DNA of 64,000 bases from Blautia parvula (GCF_020215665.1 NZ_CP084061.1:5492501-5556500); one strand, 5' to 3'. Shown: positions 1-10,545, numbered from the stretch's first letter. The notes: generated from the letters alone by a model not told the origin. Program-made: numbers and translations.

Positions 1-580
<580 letters not shown>

Positions 581-669
581 AGCACGGAAGTGCAAACGGC
601 GGAGTTGAAAAAAGGTTTTTGAGTTTTGTATATGCGGTTTTGAAGGTACATAAAAGATATGTACATGAT

Positions 670-709
670 ATCCTATGAACATGATTTGATGTTTATAGGA
701 TTTTTTATT
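670..709 (+). terminator. Intrinsic terminator of the rRNA operon
   Basis: ATCCTATGAAC (670-680) pairs with GTTTATAGGAT (691-701) across a 10-nt loop, and a T-rich tail follows. It lies 90 nt after the end of 23S, too close to fit a 5S gene in between. Confidence 0.8.
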
Positions 710-762
710 TTACAGAAATAATGAACAGAAATATATCCGGCAGCAAAGGGCAGAATACGAAA

Positions 763-807
763 AAATCCACAGTACACCAGTATTACAAGTGTACTGTGGA
801 TTTTTTT
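763..807. terminator. Bidirectional intrinsic terminator
   Basis: A perfect 15-bp stem, AAATCCACAGTACAC (763-777) with its complement at 789-803, is flanked by an A-run on the left and a T-run on the right. It can therefore stop transcripts from either side. It ends the minus-strand permease gene whose stop codon is at 826. Confidence 0.85.
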
Positions 808-825
808 GTCTGCTCATAAATCAGA

Positions 826-2094
826 TCAATGTTTTTCCCGCTTCAGATCTTTGGAGAAGGACAGAAGCGCCAGCCCTAAAAGGAAAATACAGATATTGAA
901 ATAGAAGGGATAGGCCGGATTCAGGTCATAGAACCATCCGATCAGGCTGCCGAAGGGAACGGAAAGGGCAATCATCAGCATGTTATAGAGTGCATATATT
1001 CTGGAACGTTCCTTTTCATCTACGAACAGTGCCATAAGCGCGTCTTTCCTGGGAATGACAATAGCGTAAGCGGAGGATTCCAGGATTGTGTACAGCATAA
1101 CCAGCAGGAGGTTTTTCTGCGGACAGAGAATCAGGAGTATATGGCTGGCTATGTAGATAAAAAATCCGATGATCATGGAGTTTCTGATCCTGAGCCGGTG
1201 AAACAGATTCTGCAGGAACACCACGAAGAGGATCATGATCACAGTCCTTATGAGCGGAAATACAGCCACCAGTTCTTCTGAAATATGCAGGCTCTCTGTT
1301 ATGTAGAGTGAAAAAAAGTTAGTAGTCGCAATCAGAAGTATATTGGTTAAAGTCATAATGTAGACCACAAGGCGCATCCTGGATGAGCGCAGGATCTGCA
1401 TGAAGATTTCCTTATATCCGGTCAGCATGGAAAAATAGGACATATTCTTAGTCTCTTCCATTCGCTGCCGGCCAATCTTGGTTTCACCTCCGAATTTGTA
1501 AAGAAGAACAAATTTGGCTGTCATGGATATTCCTGACAGGAAGAAGATCACGCGAAATACAGGTACCAGATCATATATTTTCAGCAGCCAGATGGAAAGT
1601 GGTGCGAAGAATACAGAGAGCATACCGCATATCTGTATCAGGGTAAATGCATTGGTAATATGCTCCGGGGGACAGTCCTCAATAAACAGGCAGTTCCAGG
1701 AAGTATTGGTGATCTGAAAGGAGGCATTGATGGCAGCTGCAATCAGAAAATGCCAGAAATTCTGGGAGAAGGCCCATATAAAACAGGGGATACTCCAGGA
1801 GATGGTGTCAAAGATCACAGTTGCCCTGCGCCGCCCCATTTTGTCAGTCAGGGCGCCTCCGATAAATGCAAAGAAAACCTGCAGCAGAAAACCAAGTGAG
1901 AGGGTAGTCCCGATCTCCAGGCTGGAAAGCCCGATCTTCCGCATATAAAGTGCCTGATACGGGGAAAAGAGAGAATAAGGGATGAACCAAAGAGGCTCTG
2001 TGCAGATAGACCATTTAGGGTTCCCTTTCAGCTGGAGGAAGGTCTGTACCAGAACATGGTTTCGGATTCTGTTTCTTAAGGGGTAAGATTTCAT
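826..2094 (-). CDS. MFS family transporter
   Basis: A 422-residue integral membrane protein of major facilitator size, with about 12 hydrophobic segments. The loop after TM2 carries the MFS motif A form GGALTDKMGRRRAT (around residue 80), which supports the family. The substrate cannot be told; drug or sugar efflux are both possible. It stands alone on the minus strand between two terminator/promoter regions. An AAGGAA ribosome binding site lies about 14 nt before the ATG, and a TATAAT-like -10 (2124-2129, minus) lies 30 bp upstream without a clear -35. Confidence 0.85.
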   Translation of the reverse strand: MKSYPLRNRIRNHVLVQTFLQLKGNPKWSICTEPLWFIPYSLFSPYQALYMRKIGLSSLEIGTTLSLGFLLQVFFAFIGGALTDKMGRRRATVIFDTISWSIPCFIWAFSQNFWHFLIAAAINASFQITNTSWNCLFIEDCPPEHITNAFTLIQICGMLSVFFAPLSIWLLKIYDLVPVFRVIFFLSGISMTAKFVLLYKFGGETKIGRQRMEETKNMSYFSMLTGYKEIFMQILRSSRMRLVVYIMTLTNILLIATTNFFSLYITESLHISEELVAVFPLIRTVIMILFVVFLQNLFHRLRIRNSMIIGFFIYIASHILLILCPQKNLLLVMLYTILESSAYAIVIPRKDALMALFVDEKERSRIYALYNMLMIALSVPFGSLIGWFYDLNPAYPFYFNICIFLLGLALLSFSKDLKREKH

Positions 2095-2278
2095 AATGAG
2101 TAAGCGTTCCTTTTCATCGTAATATTATAGAGAATCTTTTTTCATTATAAGGAAAGGCAGCCTTTAAGTAAAGCAGATAATCTCTTAAAATTCAACAAAA
2201 TTTCACCATGGAAACAGTCGTTATGCTCAGAAAATTAGGCGTTTCTAAAAAAATGACACCAGATTAAAATTTGGGCCA

Positions 2279-2307
2279 TTATGTGAGGAAAAGGCCGGAG
2301 ATATAAT
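2279..2307 (+). promoter_or_regulatory. Possible promoter of the sugar ABC operon
   Basis: TATAAT at 2302-2307 is a perfect -10, with a weak -35 (TTATGT, 2279-2284) 17 bp upstream. It sits 67 bp before the first gene of the operon. The weak -35 suggests dependence on an activator, plausibly the AraC-type response regulator encoded at 9106-10524; that link is inference. Confidence 0.4.
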
Positions 2308-2373
2308 AAAGCCATCTCAAAAGGAAGCAGCACCATAAAGCGTGCAGAATAAAAAACAGGAGGAATGAAAAGT

Positions 2374-3774
2374 ATGAGAATGAAAAGAGCAGCGGCATTT
2401 ACACTGGCTGGTCTGATGGCAGTTTCCATGACGGCATGTGGTTCAGGAAACGGGGGAAGTGCAAAGGGCAGTACATCTGACAGCACAGAGGAGACGAAAA
2501 ATGAGGCGGCGGCTACAGCGGGGAAAAAGGATGCCTCTGAAAAGCTGGTCGTGTGGACACTGGCGGATGACCTGAAACAGTTTGCTGAGCGCTACTGTGA
2601 AAAGAACCCGGATGTACAGATAGAAACTGTGACCATCGCACCTGCAGATTATCCCACAAAGATACAGACAGCCATGCGCGGAAAACAGACCACTCCGGAT
2701 ATCATTGTAGGGGAACCGCAGATGCTGGAGGATATGTACGAGGCGGGATATTTCGAGGATTTGGATCAGGAGCCTTACAATGCCCAGGACTATGCAGATA
2801 AGATCGTAGACTATGTGTGGGATGTGGGAAAAGACGCAGACGGCGTGCAGAGAGCAATCTCCTATCAGATCACTCCCTGCGGTGTTTTTTACAGAAGGGA
2901 TATTGCAGAGAAAGTGTTTGGGACGGATGACCCGGAGGAAATCGGTAACATGTTCCAGGATTATGACACGATTCTCTCAACAGGGGAGACACTCAGGGAT
3001 GCCGGCTACAAAATATTTGCCTCTGACATGGAGATGACATATTTTTCCGGTGACAGCGCCTGGGTGGAGGACGGAAAGCTGAAGATAGATCAGGCCAGAA
3101 TGGACTATCTTGACTCCTGCGTGAAGCTCTACCAGAACGATATGACAGCATACGTTGCCCAGTGGTCCACAACCTGGTATCAGGCTATGGGCGGTTCTGT
3201 GCCGGTGATCGACAAAGAAACAAACGTATGGGATGAGACCGAGATGGAGGAAGCTGCTGAGAACGGAAAGACAACAGAAATCTTTGCCTACGGCCTTCCC
3301 GCCTGGGGTGTGGTGACCATGCGAGACCATGTGGGCGACTTATCAGGAAAATGGGGAGTATGCGCAGGTCCTGCTTACGGATTCAGCGGCGGTACCTACA
3401 TAGGCATCAGCGCTCTCAGTGAAAAGAAAGAGCTGGCCTGGGATTTCCTGAAATTCTGTACCTTGACGGAAGAGACACTGGACTGGTGGATCGAGGCTTC
3501 ACAGGGAGACGTGGTATCTTATCTTCCATGTCTGGAAAAGCATAAAGAGGATGAAAATACGGTATACGGCGGTGAGAAATTATACCAGTTCTTCCTGGAA
3601 CAGGCAGAGGGGATTGACTATTCTAAAGTCACCAAGTACGACAAGAAGATAAATGATGCATGGGCAGCGGCCATCGACTCCATCAAGACAGGAGAAAAGT
3701 CAAAAGAGGATGCAGTGGATGAATTTTACGATGTAGTAGCATCCACATATCCGGAGATTGAAATCCAGCGCTGA
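2374..3774 (+). CDS. Carbohydrate ABC transporter substrate-binding lipoprotein
   Basis: An extracellular solute-binding protein of family 1 (CUT1 type), predicted to capture a sugar or oligosaccharide outside the membrane. The N-terminus is a lipoprotein signal, with the lipobox Cys at residue 22 (SMTAC), then a Ser/Gly/Glu-rich linker and a mature domain beginning LVVWTLADDLKQFAERY. I chose the ATG at 2374 because AGGAGGA (2358-2364) is 9 nt from it. The in-frame ATG at 2365 would touch the binding site. It is the first gene of an operon with two permeases, a second binding protein and a two-component system. The substrate is unknown. Confidence 0.92.
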   Translation: MRMKRAAAFTLAGLMAVSMTACGSGNGGSAKGSTSDSTEETKNEAAATAGKKDASEKLVVWTLADDLKQFAERYCEKNPDVQIETVTIAPADYPTKIQTAMRGKQTTPDIIVGEPQMLEDMYEAGYFEDLDQEPYNAQDYADKIVDYVWDVGKDADGVQRAISYQITPCGVFYRRDIAEKVFGTDDPEEIGNMFQDYDTILSTGETLRDAGYKIFASDMEMTYFSGDSAWVEDGKLKIDQARMDYLDSCVKLYQNDMTAYVAQWSTTWYQAMGGSVPVIDKETNVWDETEMEEAAENGKTTEIFAYGLPAWGVVTMRDHVGDLSGKWGVCAGPAYGFSGGTYIGISALSEKKELAWDFLKFCTLTEETLDWWIEASQGDVVSYLPCLEKHKEDENTVYGGEKLYQFFLEQAEGIDYSKVTKYDKKINDAWAAAIDSIKTGEKSKEDAVDEFYDVVASTYPEIEIQR

Positions 3775-3818
3775 GTGTAACTGTGCAGACAGTTCTGTGT
3801 ATAGAAAAGAGGGAAAAA

Positions 3819-4742
3819 ATGGGAGAAAAGGCTGTGCCCGGAAAAAAGAAAAGAAACATTGAGTCAACCGGTTATTTCTTTGTTGCTCCGTTTGTGATTG
3901 CATTTATCATTTTCAGCGTCTATCCGGTGCTTCGGACATTTTATCTGAGCTTTACCGATTATAAGGGATTCGGGGATGCGGCGCTGACGGGAGGTGTGAA
4001 TTATCTGCGTGTTCTTCAGGATAAATTTTTCTGGAGATCCCTGTGGAACACCGCGAAGATCTGGAGCGTAAATATTGTCCTGCAATTGGGACTGGCTTTG
4101 GCACTGACGATTGTGTTCAGTGATATCAAATATAAGATAAGAGGACTGGCAGTTTTCAGAGCCTTATATTACCTGCCGAATCTGATCGCGGCAACATCTG
4201 TTGCATTTCTCTTCAAAACACTGCTGGACTGGAGATACGGAACCCTGAACCAGATCCTTGTGGGTTCCGGCGCTGTGGGCAGCCCGGTCAACTGGCTTGG
4301 CTCCACGGCCACAGCCCCCTATGTGATCTCCGTCATCAGCGCGTGGATGTGGTTTGGCAACTCCTTTATCATGCTGATGGCAGGGGTACAGGGTATTTCA
4401 AAAGATTATTTTGAAGCAGCGGCCATCGACGGGGCAGGGAGGATGAAAACTTTTACAAGAATTACACTGCCGCTTCTAAAGCCTATTATGCTGTATGTGG
4501 GAATCACATCACTGATCGGCGGACTGCAGATGTTTGACCTTCCGTTCCTTATCAGCGGCGGTACGGCGGGAAATCCAAGCGGCAGTACCCAGACAGTTGT
4601 TATGTATCTCTACAAATTCGGATTTGAGACAAATCAGGTGGGATATGCATCTGCTATTGCCTATGTATTGTTTATCATCATATTCCTGTTTTCCGCACTG
4701 CAGTTTAAAGTGATGTACGGCAGGAAAAAGGGAGGGAACTGA
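3819..4742 (+). CDS. Sugar ABC transporter permease (MalF-like)
   Basis: An inner-membrane permease of the CUT1 importer family, about 307 residues with six predicted membrane segments. The EAA loop that contacts the ATPase is visible as YFEAAAIDGAGRMKTFTRITLP in the second half. I start it at the ATG at 3819, preceded by GAGGG. An upstream in-frame GTG at 3783 has no ribosome binding site. It pairs with the permease that follows one base after its stop. No ATPase gene lies in the locus, so a shared MsmX/UgpC-type ATPase elsewhere is likely. Confidence 0.92.
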   Translation: MGEKAVPGKKKRNIESTGYFFVAPFVIAFIIFSVYPVLRTFYLSFTDYKGFGDAALTGGVNYLRVLQDKFFWRSLWNTAKIWSVNIVLQLGLALALTIVFSDIKYKIRGLAVFRALYYLPNLIAATSVAFLFKTLLDWRYGTLNQILVGSGAVGSPVNWLGSTATAPYVISVISAWMWFGNSFIMLMAGVQGISKDYFEAAAIDGAGRMKTFTRITLPLLKPIMLYVGITSLIGGLQMFDLPFLISGGTAGNPSGSTQTVVMYLYKFGFETNQVGYASAIAYVLFIIIFLFSALQFKVMYGRKKGGN

Positions 4743-4743
4743 T

Positions 4744-5571
4744 ATGGCAGCAAAAGCGAAAAAGAGTATATTGTACATCATTCTGATCCTTCTGGCTGTT
4801 ATATGCCTGATGCCTTTTGCGCTCATGATGGTAAATGCCACCAGAAGCGGTTCCGAGATCGTACATTCCTTTACACTGATCCCAAGCAATGCTCTGGCGC
4901 AGAACTGGGAAACCGTGTCCGGATACTTTGACCTGTTCAAGGGAATCTTAAACAGTCTTATAGTATCTGTTCCGGCCACACTGTTATCTTCTTATTTCTC
5001 TGCCATGGCAGCTTACGGGCTTGTGATGTATAAATTTAAGGGAAACAAATTCATCAGCGGCGTCATCATTATTTTCATGATGATACCGGGCCAGCTCAGT
5101 ATGATAGGATTTTACGACCTGATCACAAAAATGCATATGATCGATACCTACTGGCCGCTCATCCTCCCTGCCATTGCCGCTCCCGGCACCGTGTTTTTCC
5201 TGAGGCAGTATTGTGAGGGCGCTCTGCAGCCTGCCCTTATTGAGGCGGCCAGAATGGATGGGGCGAAGGAAATCTATATTTTCCATAAAATTATCCTTCC
5301 CCTCATGTCACCCGGCATAGCTACTATGGCGATCGGTGCTTTCATCGGAAGCTGGAACAGTTACCTGATACCCCTTATCTTACTGAACACACCGGAAAAA
5401 TTTACGCTTCCTGTCATGATCGCATCCCTGAATGCATCCACGGATATCACGGCAAACCAGGGAGCCATTTATCTGGCGGTTGCTATTTCCGTGATCCCGA
5501 TTCTCATTGTGTTCGCATTCTGTTCCAAATACATCATCGGCAGTATATCAGCCGGAGGTGTCAAAGAGTAG
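4744..5571 (+). CDS. Sugar ABC transporter permease (MalG-like)
   Basis: The second membrane component of the importer, 275 residues with about six membrane helices. Its EAA-type loop reads LIEAARMDGAKEIYIFHKII, as expected for MalG-like permeases. The start is one base after the preceding stop codon, with GGGAGG just upstream, so the two are translationally coupled and presumably form a heterodimer. A possible internal promoter begins at its 3' end. Confidence 0.92.
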   Translation: MAAKAKKSILYIILILLAVICLMPFALMMVNATRSGSEIVHSFTLIPSNALAQNWETVSGYFDLFKGILNSLIVSVPATLLSSYFSAMAAYGLVMYKFKGNKFISGVIIIFMMIPGQLSMIGFYDLITKMHMIDTYWPLILPAIAAPGTVFFLRQYCEGALQPALIEAARMDGAKEIYIFHKIILPLMSPGIATMAIGAFIGSWNSYLIPLILLNTPEKFTLPVMIASLNASTDITANQGAIYLAVAISVIPILIVFAFCSKYIIGSISAGGVKE

Positions 5572-5586
5572 GAACTGTGATATAAT
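5558..5586 (+). promoter_or_regulatory. Probable internal promoter before the second binding protein
   Basis: GTGTCA (5558-5563) is separated by 17 bp from TATAAT (5581-5586). TGA stands immediately before the -10, giving an extended -10 element. It would allow the second lipoprotein and the two-component genes to be made without the permeases. Confidence 0.6.
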
Positions 5587-5611
5587 AAACAAAAGCTTGC
5601 TCATATTTGGA

Positions 5612-5633
5612 GGCTGCGGTTTCTGCCGCAGCC
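5612..5633 (+). other. Hairpin in the leader of the second binding protein gene
   Basis: GGCTGCGG (5612-5619) pairs perfectly with CCGCAGCC (5626-5633) over a 6-nt loop. No T-run follows, so it is not a normal terminator. It may stabilise or partition the mRNA between the permeases and the downstream genes. Confidence 0.5.
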
Positions 5634-5660
5634 CCGGTCAAAAGAGAAGGAGCGGATAAA

Positions 5661-7265
5661 ATGAGAAAGAAAAGGTATCTGCCCATGCTTGCGGCTTCCC
5701 TGGCCCTTGCAGGTCTTATGGGCGGCTGCGGCGATACCGGCCTTATGCCGGCCGGACGGGAAGAGGAGAAGACAGAGAGCAAAACGGCGGATCTGGACTG
5801 GTATATTAATTTTTCCTGGTTTACCACCACCTGGGGGAAGAGTGAGGTTTCCAAAGCTGTCACGGATCTTACAGGGGTCAATGTCCATTTTCTCTCCCCA
5901 AAAGGGGACGAGTCTGAAAAATTAAATGCCATGATCGCCGCTGATACCCTGCCGGATCTGGTCACTCTTGAATGGTCAGCAGCGCAGAACAGTGAAATGA
6001 TAAAAAACGGACAGGTATATGCCCTGAATGAGCTTGCGGATCAATATGACCCGGGCTTTTATGACGTTCTGGATCAGGATGTACTGGATTGGTACAAACA
6101 GTCGGACGGAAATCTGTATGCCTATTACAACTCTTTCTATACCCCGCAGGATTATGAGGAGAACGAAGAGATTCCGTCCAATCAGGTATTTCTTGTGAGA
6201 AAGGATATCTACGAGGCATTGGGAGAACCGGATATGACAACGCCGGAGGGCTTTTCGGAAGCTGTAAAAAGAGCGGCGGAATTATTTCCGGAAGTAAACG
6301 GGGAACCTCTGATTCCCATCGGTGCGGATGAATTTACAGACAGGGGAAACGTTTCTTTTGGTCTGTATCTGCAGTCATTTCTGGCGGTACCTTATGAAAA
6401 AGACGGAATATATTATGACAGGAACACTGACCCGGATTATCTGGCATGGCTGAAGACGTTCCGGGAGCTTGCCGGTGAAGGGTATCTAAAGGACGAGATA
6501 TTTGTGGACAAAAGGCTGCAGCTAAAAGAAAAATTTGAAAAGGGGCAGTATTTCTGTCTGCTTTACCAGTCTACAGATATTATTGACCAGCAGAGGAAGC
6601 TGGGAGAGACGAACCCGGACTGTGTGTATATTGCGGTGGAGGGACCGCGCAATCTGGCAGGGGATGATCCGCAGCTTCCGGTGGGCGGGATCTACGGATG
6701 GACAGCCACCTATATACCCAAAAACTGCAGTGATCCAAAGAAAGCACTGGAGTTATTAAAATACCTGATCAGCGAGGAAGGCCAGAAAATGACTTTCCTG
6801 GGTGTTGAGGGGAGTATGTACGATATGAAGGATGGCGTGCCTGTGGTGAGGCCGGAAGTAAAAGAACTGCTGTCCTCTGACAGGCAGGCCTATGACGAGC
6901 GCTACGGGGCAGACAATACCTACTGGATGATGCAGAATAATGTGATGCAGATGAAGTGGAAAAATGAGACAGATCCTGTGATCCGCCAGCTTCAGGAGTG
7001 GACCTATCCTTATACGATATATACATCCCAGTACAGTACCAATTTTAACGGGGACGCCGTGTTGGCTGCGCTGGAGGAAAAGCAGCAGAAAATATGGGGA
7101 GATACCCTGCCAAAACTGCTTCTTGCGGACAGTGATCAGGAATTTGACAGGATACTGCAGGACTATCTGGAGCTGAGAGCGGAAAACGGATATGACACCT
7201 ATGCGGAGAACATGACGGAGGCTTACAGACAGAACAAGGAAAAACTGGGATTTTCAGAGGATTAG
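5661..7265 (+). CDS. Extracellular solute-binding lipoprotein (LplA/YtcQ-like)
   Basis: A long family 1 binding protein, 534 residues from the start used here. The signal peptide ends in the lipobox LMGGC (Cys 23), so the protein is membrane anchored. Large binding proteins of this kind commonly stand beside YesMN-type two-component systems. I chose the ATG at 5661 because AAGGAG lies 10-15 nt upstream; an in-frame ATG at 5607 has no such site and would add a non-hydrophobic extension before the signal peptide. It is 4 bp before the sensor kinase gene, so it could serve either as a second importer receptor or as a ligand-presenting partner of the kinase. Confidence 0.9.
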   Translation: MRKKRYLPMLAASLALAGLMGGCGDTGLMPAGREEEKTESKTADLDWYINFSWFTTTWGKSEVSKAVTDLTGVNVHFLSPKGDESEKLNAMIAADTLPDLVTLEWSAAQNSEMIKNGQVYALNELADQYDPGFYDVLDQDVLDWYKQSDGNLYAYYNSFYTPQDYEENEEIPSNQVFLVRKDIYEALGEPDMTTPEGFSEAVKRAAELFPEVNGEPLIPIGADEFTDRGNVSFGLYLQSFLAVPYEKDGIYYDRNTDPDYLAWLKTFRELAGEGYLKDEIFVDKRLQLKEKFEKGQYFCLLYQSTDIIDQQRKLGETNPDCVYIAVEGPRNLAGDDPQLPVGGIYGWTATYIPKNCSDPKKALELLKYLISEEGQKMTFLGVEGSMYDMKDGVPVVRPEVKELLSSDRQAYDERYGADNTYWMMQNNVMQMKWKNETDPVIRQLQEWTYPYTIYTSQYSTNFNGDAVLAALEEKQQKIWGDTLPKLLLADSDQEFDRILQDYLELRAENGYDTYAENMTEAYRQNKEKLGFSED

Positions 7266-7268
7266 GCT

Positions 7269-9134
7269 ATGGATAGAGTGGGGAATGTATTTGCGAATCT
7301 GAAACTGAATCAAAAGTTTACACTTGCCATCATGCTGATCGTTGTCATGCCCATGGTGGGCTTTTCCATTTTTCTGTATCAGAACATATCCAAGAATACC
7401 TTGCAGCAGTCTGCCTCGGAGCTGGGCAATCAGGTGAAAGAGGATTATGGAACCATGCAGAGTATTGTGGAGTTCTCTAATATGTCTGCTCAGTCCTTTT
7501 TGGGAAACCAGGCATTAAAGGATATGCTGCTGCGCTTAAAAGACCATGAGGAGATCAGAACAGAAGATTACATAGCATTCAACAGGGATGATATCGCCCT
7601 GCTGGAACGCCTGGTGAACAGCAACCCCTATCTGTATCAGGTGCGTGTCTATGCGGACAACAATACATTTCCGGAGATGATACCCATCCTCTATCACGGG
7701 GACAGAGTCTATGATTTTCCCTGGGGAGAGGATTACGAACCCGGCAAATGGCAGATCGACTATGCAGACGATTCCGTCACACATCTGATGGCGCTGATCA
7801 ATGACGCGGAGGATGATTACGGGAACAAAATAGGGACCATTGAGACAGCGGTTTCCATGGATGAATTTTTTCCTGACATGTACCGGGGCGGTGAGCGCGT
7901 CTGGTCTTGTTTTGTGTCTGCGGACGGACAGGTAGCTGCGGATGACAGGGCAGCTTCAGAGAGCCCCTGGAAAGAGGCGGCAGCTAGAATGGCCGCCCGG
8001 ACAGAGCAGCCCCCAAAGGAGATGGAGATGAAGAACATTACCCTTGAGGGGGAACCCGTCATATGGGTGAGCCAGCCTGTAAAGGAGCTGTCAGGAACCT
8101 ATATCCGGGTTGCCAGCATTAAAGACCAGATGAATCGGCTTGCAGCTTATAAAAACCAGCTTCTGCTTATCCTGCTGGTTATTTTTCTATGTCTGGCGCT
8201 GGTCGTGAACAGCGTTGTGAAGGTACTTCTGCGGAAATTCTATCACATGCTCCTGGTGGTTCGGAAGGTACAGGAGGGGGACCTGGCACAGCGTGTATCC
8301 AACCCCGGCAGTGATGAGATGGGGGAGATGAGTACTCAGTTCAATAAGATGCTGGACCACATCCAGATTCTGATGAAGGAGAACATAAACAGGGAGGTCC
8401 TGATCAAGAACACAGAGATCAAGGCACTTCAAAACCAGATCAATGCGCATTTTATCTACAATGTTCTGGAGGCTGTCAAAATGATGGCTGAGATCAACGA
8501 GGAATATGAGATCTCGGACTCTGTGACAGCACTGGGCGAACTGCTCCGGTACGGTATGAAATGGACATCCAGCGATGTGACGATCCGCCAGGAGGTGGAG
8601 TATATAAAGAACTATATACAGCTTATGAACCTCCGTTATGACTACACCATCGGACTTTCCATCAATATACCGGATCATATCTATGAGCAGCAGATACCGA
8701 AGATGTCCCTGCAGCCCATTGTGGAAAATGCCATCTGCCATGGAATTGAGGAGACGGAAGAGGACTCTGTTATCTATATCAAAGCAGTCTGTCATGAGAA
8801 GGACTATGATATAGAGATCACAGATTCCGGAAAGGGAATGGATGAGCAGCAGATCGCGCTGCTGAAACGTAAGGTGAGTGGGGAGATTGAAGTGAGCGGC
8901 GGCTCAGGAAACGGAATCGGGCTTAAAAATGTACAGGACAGAATCCATATCCGTTTCGGGGAAAGCTATGGCCTGCATTTTGCATCCAGGGAGGGGTGCT
9001 ATACAAAGGTGAGCGTGCGCCTGCCGTATTCGGCGGCTCACATTCCGGAGGACAGCGGTACGTTTGGCGGTACAGAGAAAGAAAAGGGGATTGAGGAAAA
9101 AAGAGATGAAGACGCTGTTGATTGTGGAAGATGA
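7269..9134 (+). CDS. Sensor histidine kinase, YesM/LytS type
   Basis: A 621-residue membrane kinase that should sense a carbohydrate signal and phosphorylate the adjacent regulator. There is a TM helix near residues 18-40, a ~250-residue extracellular sensor, a second TM helix near 295-315 and a HAMP region. The His_kinase core follows, with the phospho-acceptor in QINAHFIYNVLE (His 394). The ATPase domain shows the N box QPIVENAICHG, DSGKGM and GNGIGLKNVQDR. Its 3' end overlaps the response regulator by 29 nt, which indicates coupled translation. Confidence 0.94.
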   Translation: MDRVGNVFANLKLNQKFTLAIMLIVVMPMVGFSIFLYQNISKNTLQQSASELGNQVKEDYGTMQSIVEFSNMSAQSFLGNQALKDMLLRLKDHEEIRTEDYIAFNRDDIALLERLVNSNPYLYQVRVYADNNTFPEMIPILYHGDRVYDFPWGEDYEPGKWQIDYADDSVTHLMALINDAEDDYGNKIGTIETAVSMDEFFPDMYRGGERVWSCFVSADGQVAADDRAASESPWKEAAARMAARTEQPPKEMEMKNITLEGEPVIWVSQPVKELSGTYIRVASIKDQMNRLAAYKNQLLLILLVIFLCLALVVNSVVKVLLRKFYHMLLVVRKVQEGDLAQRVSNPGSDEMGEMSTQFNKMLDHIQILMKENINREVLIKNTEIKALQNQINAHFIYNVLEAVKMMAEINEEYEISDSVTALGELLRYGMKWTSSDVTIRQEVEYIKNYIQLMNLRYDYTIGLSINIPDHIYEQQIPKMSLQPIVENAICHGIEETEEDSVIYIKAVCHEKDYDIEITDSGKGMDEQQIALLKRKVSGEIEVSGGSGNGIGLKNVQDRIHIRFGESYGLHFASREGCYTKVSVRLPYSAAHIPEDSGTFGGTEKEKGIEEKRDEDAVDCGR

Positions 9135-10524
9135 AAAAATGATCCGCCAGGGAATCGCTGTTATGTCAAAGCGCAGCAAGGTGGAGATTCAGGAGATCCT
9201 TGAGTGCAGAAACGGCCTGGAGGCAATGAAGCTTCTGGAGGAGCGGGACATAGATGTAATGTTCACAGACATCCGCATGCCGAAGATGGATGGGATCGAC
9301 CTGGTAAAGGAGACGGAGAAATTAAGCCGCAGGCCCAAAATAGTGGTCATCAGCGGATATGATGATTTTAATTACGCGGTGGAAATGCTGAAGCACGGTG
9401 TCCAGGACTATATCCTGAAACCTGTGAAAAGAGATAAAATAGAGGAGCTGCTGCAGAAGCTGGACGCGCAGATCATGGAGGAAAAGAAATGCGCGGGATT
9501 TGACAGACAGGCGTTTTCCAGGCAGATGATGTACTATCTGGAAAATCCCCAGGTTTCAGAGGAGGACCTGGCAGCGCTTAAGTGGAAATTTGAGCAGTAT
9601 ATGGGGCAGGAGTCCTATTACGCGGTGGCAGCGGGCAGAACCGGAGGGAGAAGACCCACCGGTGCTCTGTGTATGGAAAACGAGGGGCAGTGTATATTCT
9701 TCTGCCCCGGCAGTGCTGTCTATGAGGAGGAGCCGGATATGTGCGCGGGGATAAGCGGCCCGCATATCTCCTTTGAGGAGGCTGCAGATGCTTACAGGGA
9801 AGCCATGGAGGCCAGAATACAGGCCTTTTTGTACGGCAGCTCCCGGCGCTGCCGGTGCGGGGAGGAGAGCGGGAAAATTCCCGGTGATTTTGTGGAACGT
9901 TTTGTTCAGCAGTTTCCGACAGAACATTTAGACCAGGCATTGATTTCCTTTCAGAATTATTTTTTTGAGGCAGAGCATGGGAAGATAGACGGGAGAGATA
10001 TGACAGACACTGCCCGGAATCTGCAGAGAGCGCTGGAGGAGACCTATAAAAAGCTGCTCCCGGAAGAAGAACAGGATATTTTTCAAAGGGAACACCCCCT
10101 GGCATGGAGATGCGCAGAGGAATACCTGGAGGATTTTGTATCCTGGGTCAGACAGGCAGGGAGCTGCCTTGACCGGGTCTGTGACAGCAACCTGAACCAC
10201 AGCAGAATCAGGGCAGCAGTGCGCTTTGTGGAGGAGAATTTCAGGAAGGATGTGAATATGGCTATGGTTTCCAATCACGTCTCCATGAACTATTCCCTGT
10301 TCTCCATTGCTTTCAAAGAATATACAGGCGTGAATTTTGTCAGCTATCTGAAAAAACTGAGGATTGAGGAGGCGAAACGTCTTCTGGAGACTACAGAGGA
10401 AAAGGTCCAGGATATCGGCCGGATGGCCGGATTTGAGAATGATAAGAATTTCCTGAAGTGTTTCAAGGCAGCCTGTGGGGTCTCGCCTTCAGAATACAGG
10501 AAAAATACGGCAATGAGAAAGTAA
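9106..10524 (+). CDS. Response regulator with AraC-type DNA-binding domain (YesN-like)
   Basis: A cytoplasmic transcription regulator of 472 residues. The N-terminal receiver domain has the acidic pocket EDE, the phospho-acceptor Asp 55 (MFTDIRMPKMDG) and the Lys of LKPVKRDK. The C-terminus holds two AraC helix-turn-helix units, ending in the typical GFENDKNFLKCFKAACGVSPSEYR. I take the ATG at 9106, with GAGGA upstream; an in-frame TTG at 9064 would add 14 residues that do not belong to a receiver fold. It most likely activates the sugar importer operon it ends. A strong terminator follows. Confidence 0.94.
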   Translation: MKTLLIVEDEKMIRQGIAVMSKRSKVEIQEILECRNGLEAMKLLEERDIDVMFTDIRMPKMDGIDLVKETEKLSRRPKIVVISGYDDFNYAVEMLKHGVQDYILKPVKRDKIEELLQKLDAQIMEEKKCAGFDRQAFSRQMMYYLENPQVSEEDLAALKWKFEQYMGQESYYAVAAGRTGGRRPTGALCMENEGQCIFFCPGSAVYEEEPDMCAGISGPHISFEEAADAYREAMEARIQAFLYGSSRRCRCGEESGKIPGDFVERFVQQFPTEHLDQALISFQNYFFEAEHGKIDGRDMTDTARNLQRALEETYKKLLPEEEQDIFQREHPLAWRCAEEYLEDFVSWVRQAGSCLDRVCDSNLNHSRIRAAVRFVEENFRKDVNMAMVSNHVSMNYSLFSIAFKEYTGVNFVSYLKKLRIEEAKRLLETTEEKVQDIGRMAGFENDKNFLKCFKAACGVSPSEYRKNTAMRK

Positions 10525-10545
10525 AAGTCAAAAGTCCGGGGACAT

